DNA of 5,855 bases. Origin: Xanthobacteraceae bacterium. Its GTDB lineage: Bacteria > Pseudomonadota > Alphaproteobacteria > Rhizobiales > Xanthobacteraceae. The position numbers were made by a program, and so were the translations under genes. Of this stretch, positions 5,511-5,855 are shown piece after piece. How positions within the stretch are numbered: the stretch's first letter is position 1; the number at the start of each line of letters is the position of its first letter. Location of the stretch: positions 1-5,855 of the forward strand of contig JASHXX010000456.1 in assembly GCA_030043335.1 (NCBI GenBank). Reading direction: 5' to 3'. Below the pieces are notes generated by a model, which worked only from the letters and a program-made list of their open reading frames with translations, was not told the origin of the DNA and did not search any database.

Positions 5511-5639
5511 CGTCGCCGGACGCTTCGCCGAGGAGGCCGGCCGATACTCCGCGCCCGGCCGCCCGATCGCGACGTAGCGAAAATTCGCCCGCTGCATCTC
5601 TTCGGCGCGATAGATGTTGCGCAGATCGACGATGATCCT
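5487..5639 (-). pseudogene. ugd: C-terminal remnant of a UDP-glucose/GDP-mannose dehydrogenase family protein
   Basis: The last 50 codons of a minus-strand reading frame read RIIVDLRNIYRAEEMQRANF and then RYVAIGRPG, ending at TGA 5489-5487. The block VDLRNIY-x-EEM followed by F-x-Y-x-x-IGR is the characteristic C-terminal end of UDP-glucose 6-dehydrogenase and its relatives, which oxidise a nucleotide sugar to the uronic acid for exopolysaccharide synthesis. The intact enzyme has around 430-480 residues. Here the frame stays open upstream to an ATG at 5843, but residues before the block do not look like the preceding UDP-binding domain, where a TEW-x-x-FRALD-type segment is expected. The fragment therefore appears cut off by deletion, rearrangement or sequence decay at about 5640. 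The tail after IGRPG is longer and more basic than I would expect. A highly divergent intact gene is the alternative, but is less likely. Confidence 0.65.
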
Positions 5640-5855
5640 CGCGCGAAGCGGCCTAAGCCCGTCGTCGAAACCCAGCCACGGGGGCGTCCAACTGGCGCAA
5701 AGACAAGAACGCCACACGACACGCCGCCAAGCCACGCCAGGACCAAATCCGGCTCGCTGGGCACTAAACGAGCACGGTAACAGCGAGGTGACAAACGGCC
5801 AGCGACCCTTAACGCCTCCTCCGCCTGGCATTCCCTCGTACATGACGCGGCTTGC
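5640..5855. other. Right-end region with no supported gene
   Basis: Several short open frames cross this stretch on both strands, but none gives a protein I recognise, and none combines a good ribosome binding site with plausible protein-like composition. On the minus strand this is where the body of the dehydrogenase should lie, and it is not recognisable. An ATG on plus at 5842, and another on minus at 5843, lie too near the edge to judge. I see no tRNA, terminator, insertion-sequence end or clear repeat. Confidence 0.5.

Noticed and set aside
5457..5780. Plus-strand open frame of 107 codons after the MgtC-like gene
   Set aside because: It is antisense to the dehydrogenase C-terminal block, starts with an ATG overlapping the upstream stop region without a ribosome binding site, and gives a low-complexity basic protein.
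1..5855. CRISPR array, tRNA/rRNA gene, insertion sequence or prophage
   Set aside because: Reading through both strands showed no regularly spaced repeats, no RNA-gene-like structure, and no transposase or phage protein.

Overview
The window is GC-rich chromosomal-type DNA. Its codon use and protein families suggest an alphaproteobacterium of the order Hyphomicrobiales (Bradyrhizobium/Xanthobacteraceae-like). This placement is inferred from family resemblance only; there is no rRNA or other marker gene in the window.

Layout. (1) On the minus strand, 1-1672 carries the start of a branched-chain-amino-acid-type (HAAT) ABC uptake operon: a periplasmic substrate-binding protein followed 21 nt later by the LivH-type permease, which runs off the left edge. 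A candidate sigma70-like promoter and a strong ribosome binding site precede the binding protein. (2) Divergent from it, 1827-2559 (+) encodes a small membrane-anchored class I SAM methyltransferase. It is split by a one-base frameshift near 2061-2067, so it is either a recent pseudogene or a sequencing error. (3) Convergent with that gene, 2598-2978 (-) encodes a SnoaL-like/NTF2-fold protein. (4) Divergent from the SnoaL gene, across a 62-bp region packed with ACGTGA/TGACGT repeats, are an intact haloalkane dehalogenase of the DhlA/DhmA class (3041-3937) and a glutathione S-transferase (3990-4631), both on plus. (5) A MgtC/SapB-family membrane protein follows (4744-5460, +). (6) The right end holds only the last ~50 codons of a UDP-glucose/GDP-mannose dehydrogenase on minus (5487-5639). 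Its upstream part is not recognisable in the remaining 216 bp.

How the genes may work together. The ABC genes form one uptake system. The dehalogenase and GST are close and co-directional and could be one transcription unit for handling halogenated or electrophilic compounds. The SnoaL-like gene shares their control region and may respond to the same signal. The methyltransferase, MgtC protein and dehydrogenase fragment show no clear functional link to the others.

The best-supported points of interest are the dehalogenase with a complete set of catalytic and halide-binding residues, the repeat-rich divergent control region in front of it, the frameshifted methyltransferase and the dehydrogenase remnant. 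I did not find a convincing wholly new system. There is no CRISPR array, tRNA, rRNA or recognisable insertion sequence.
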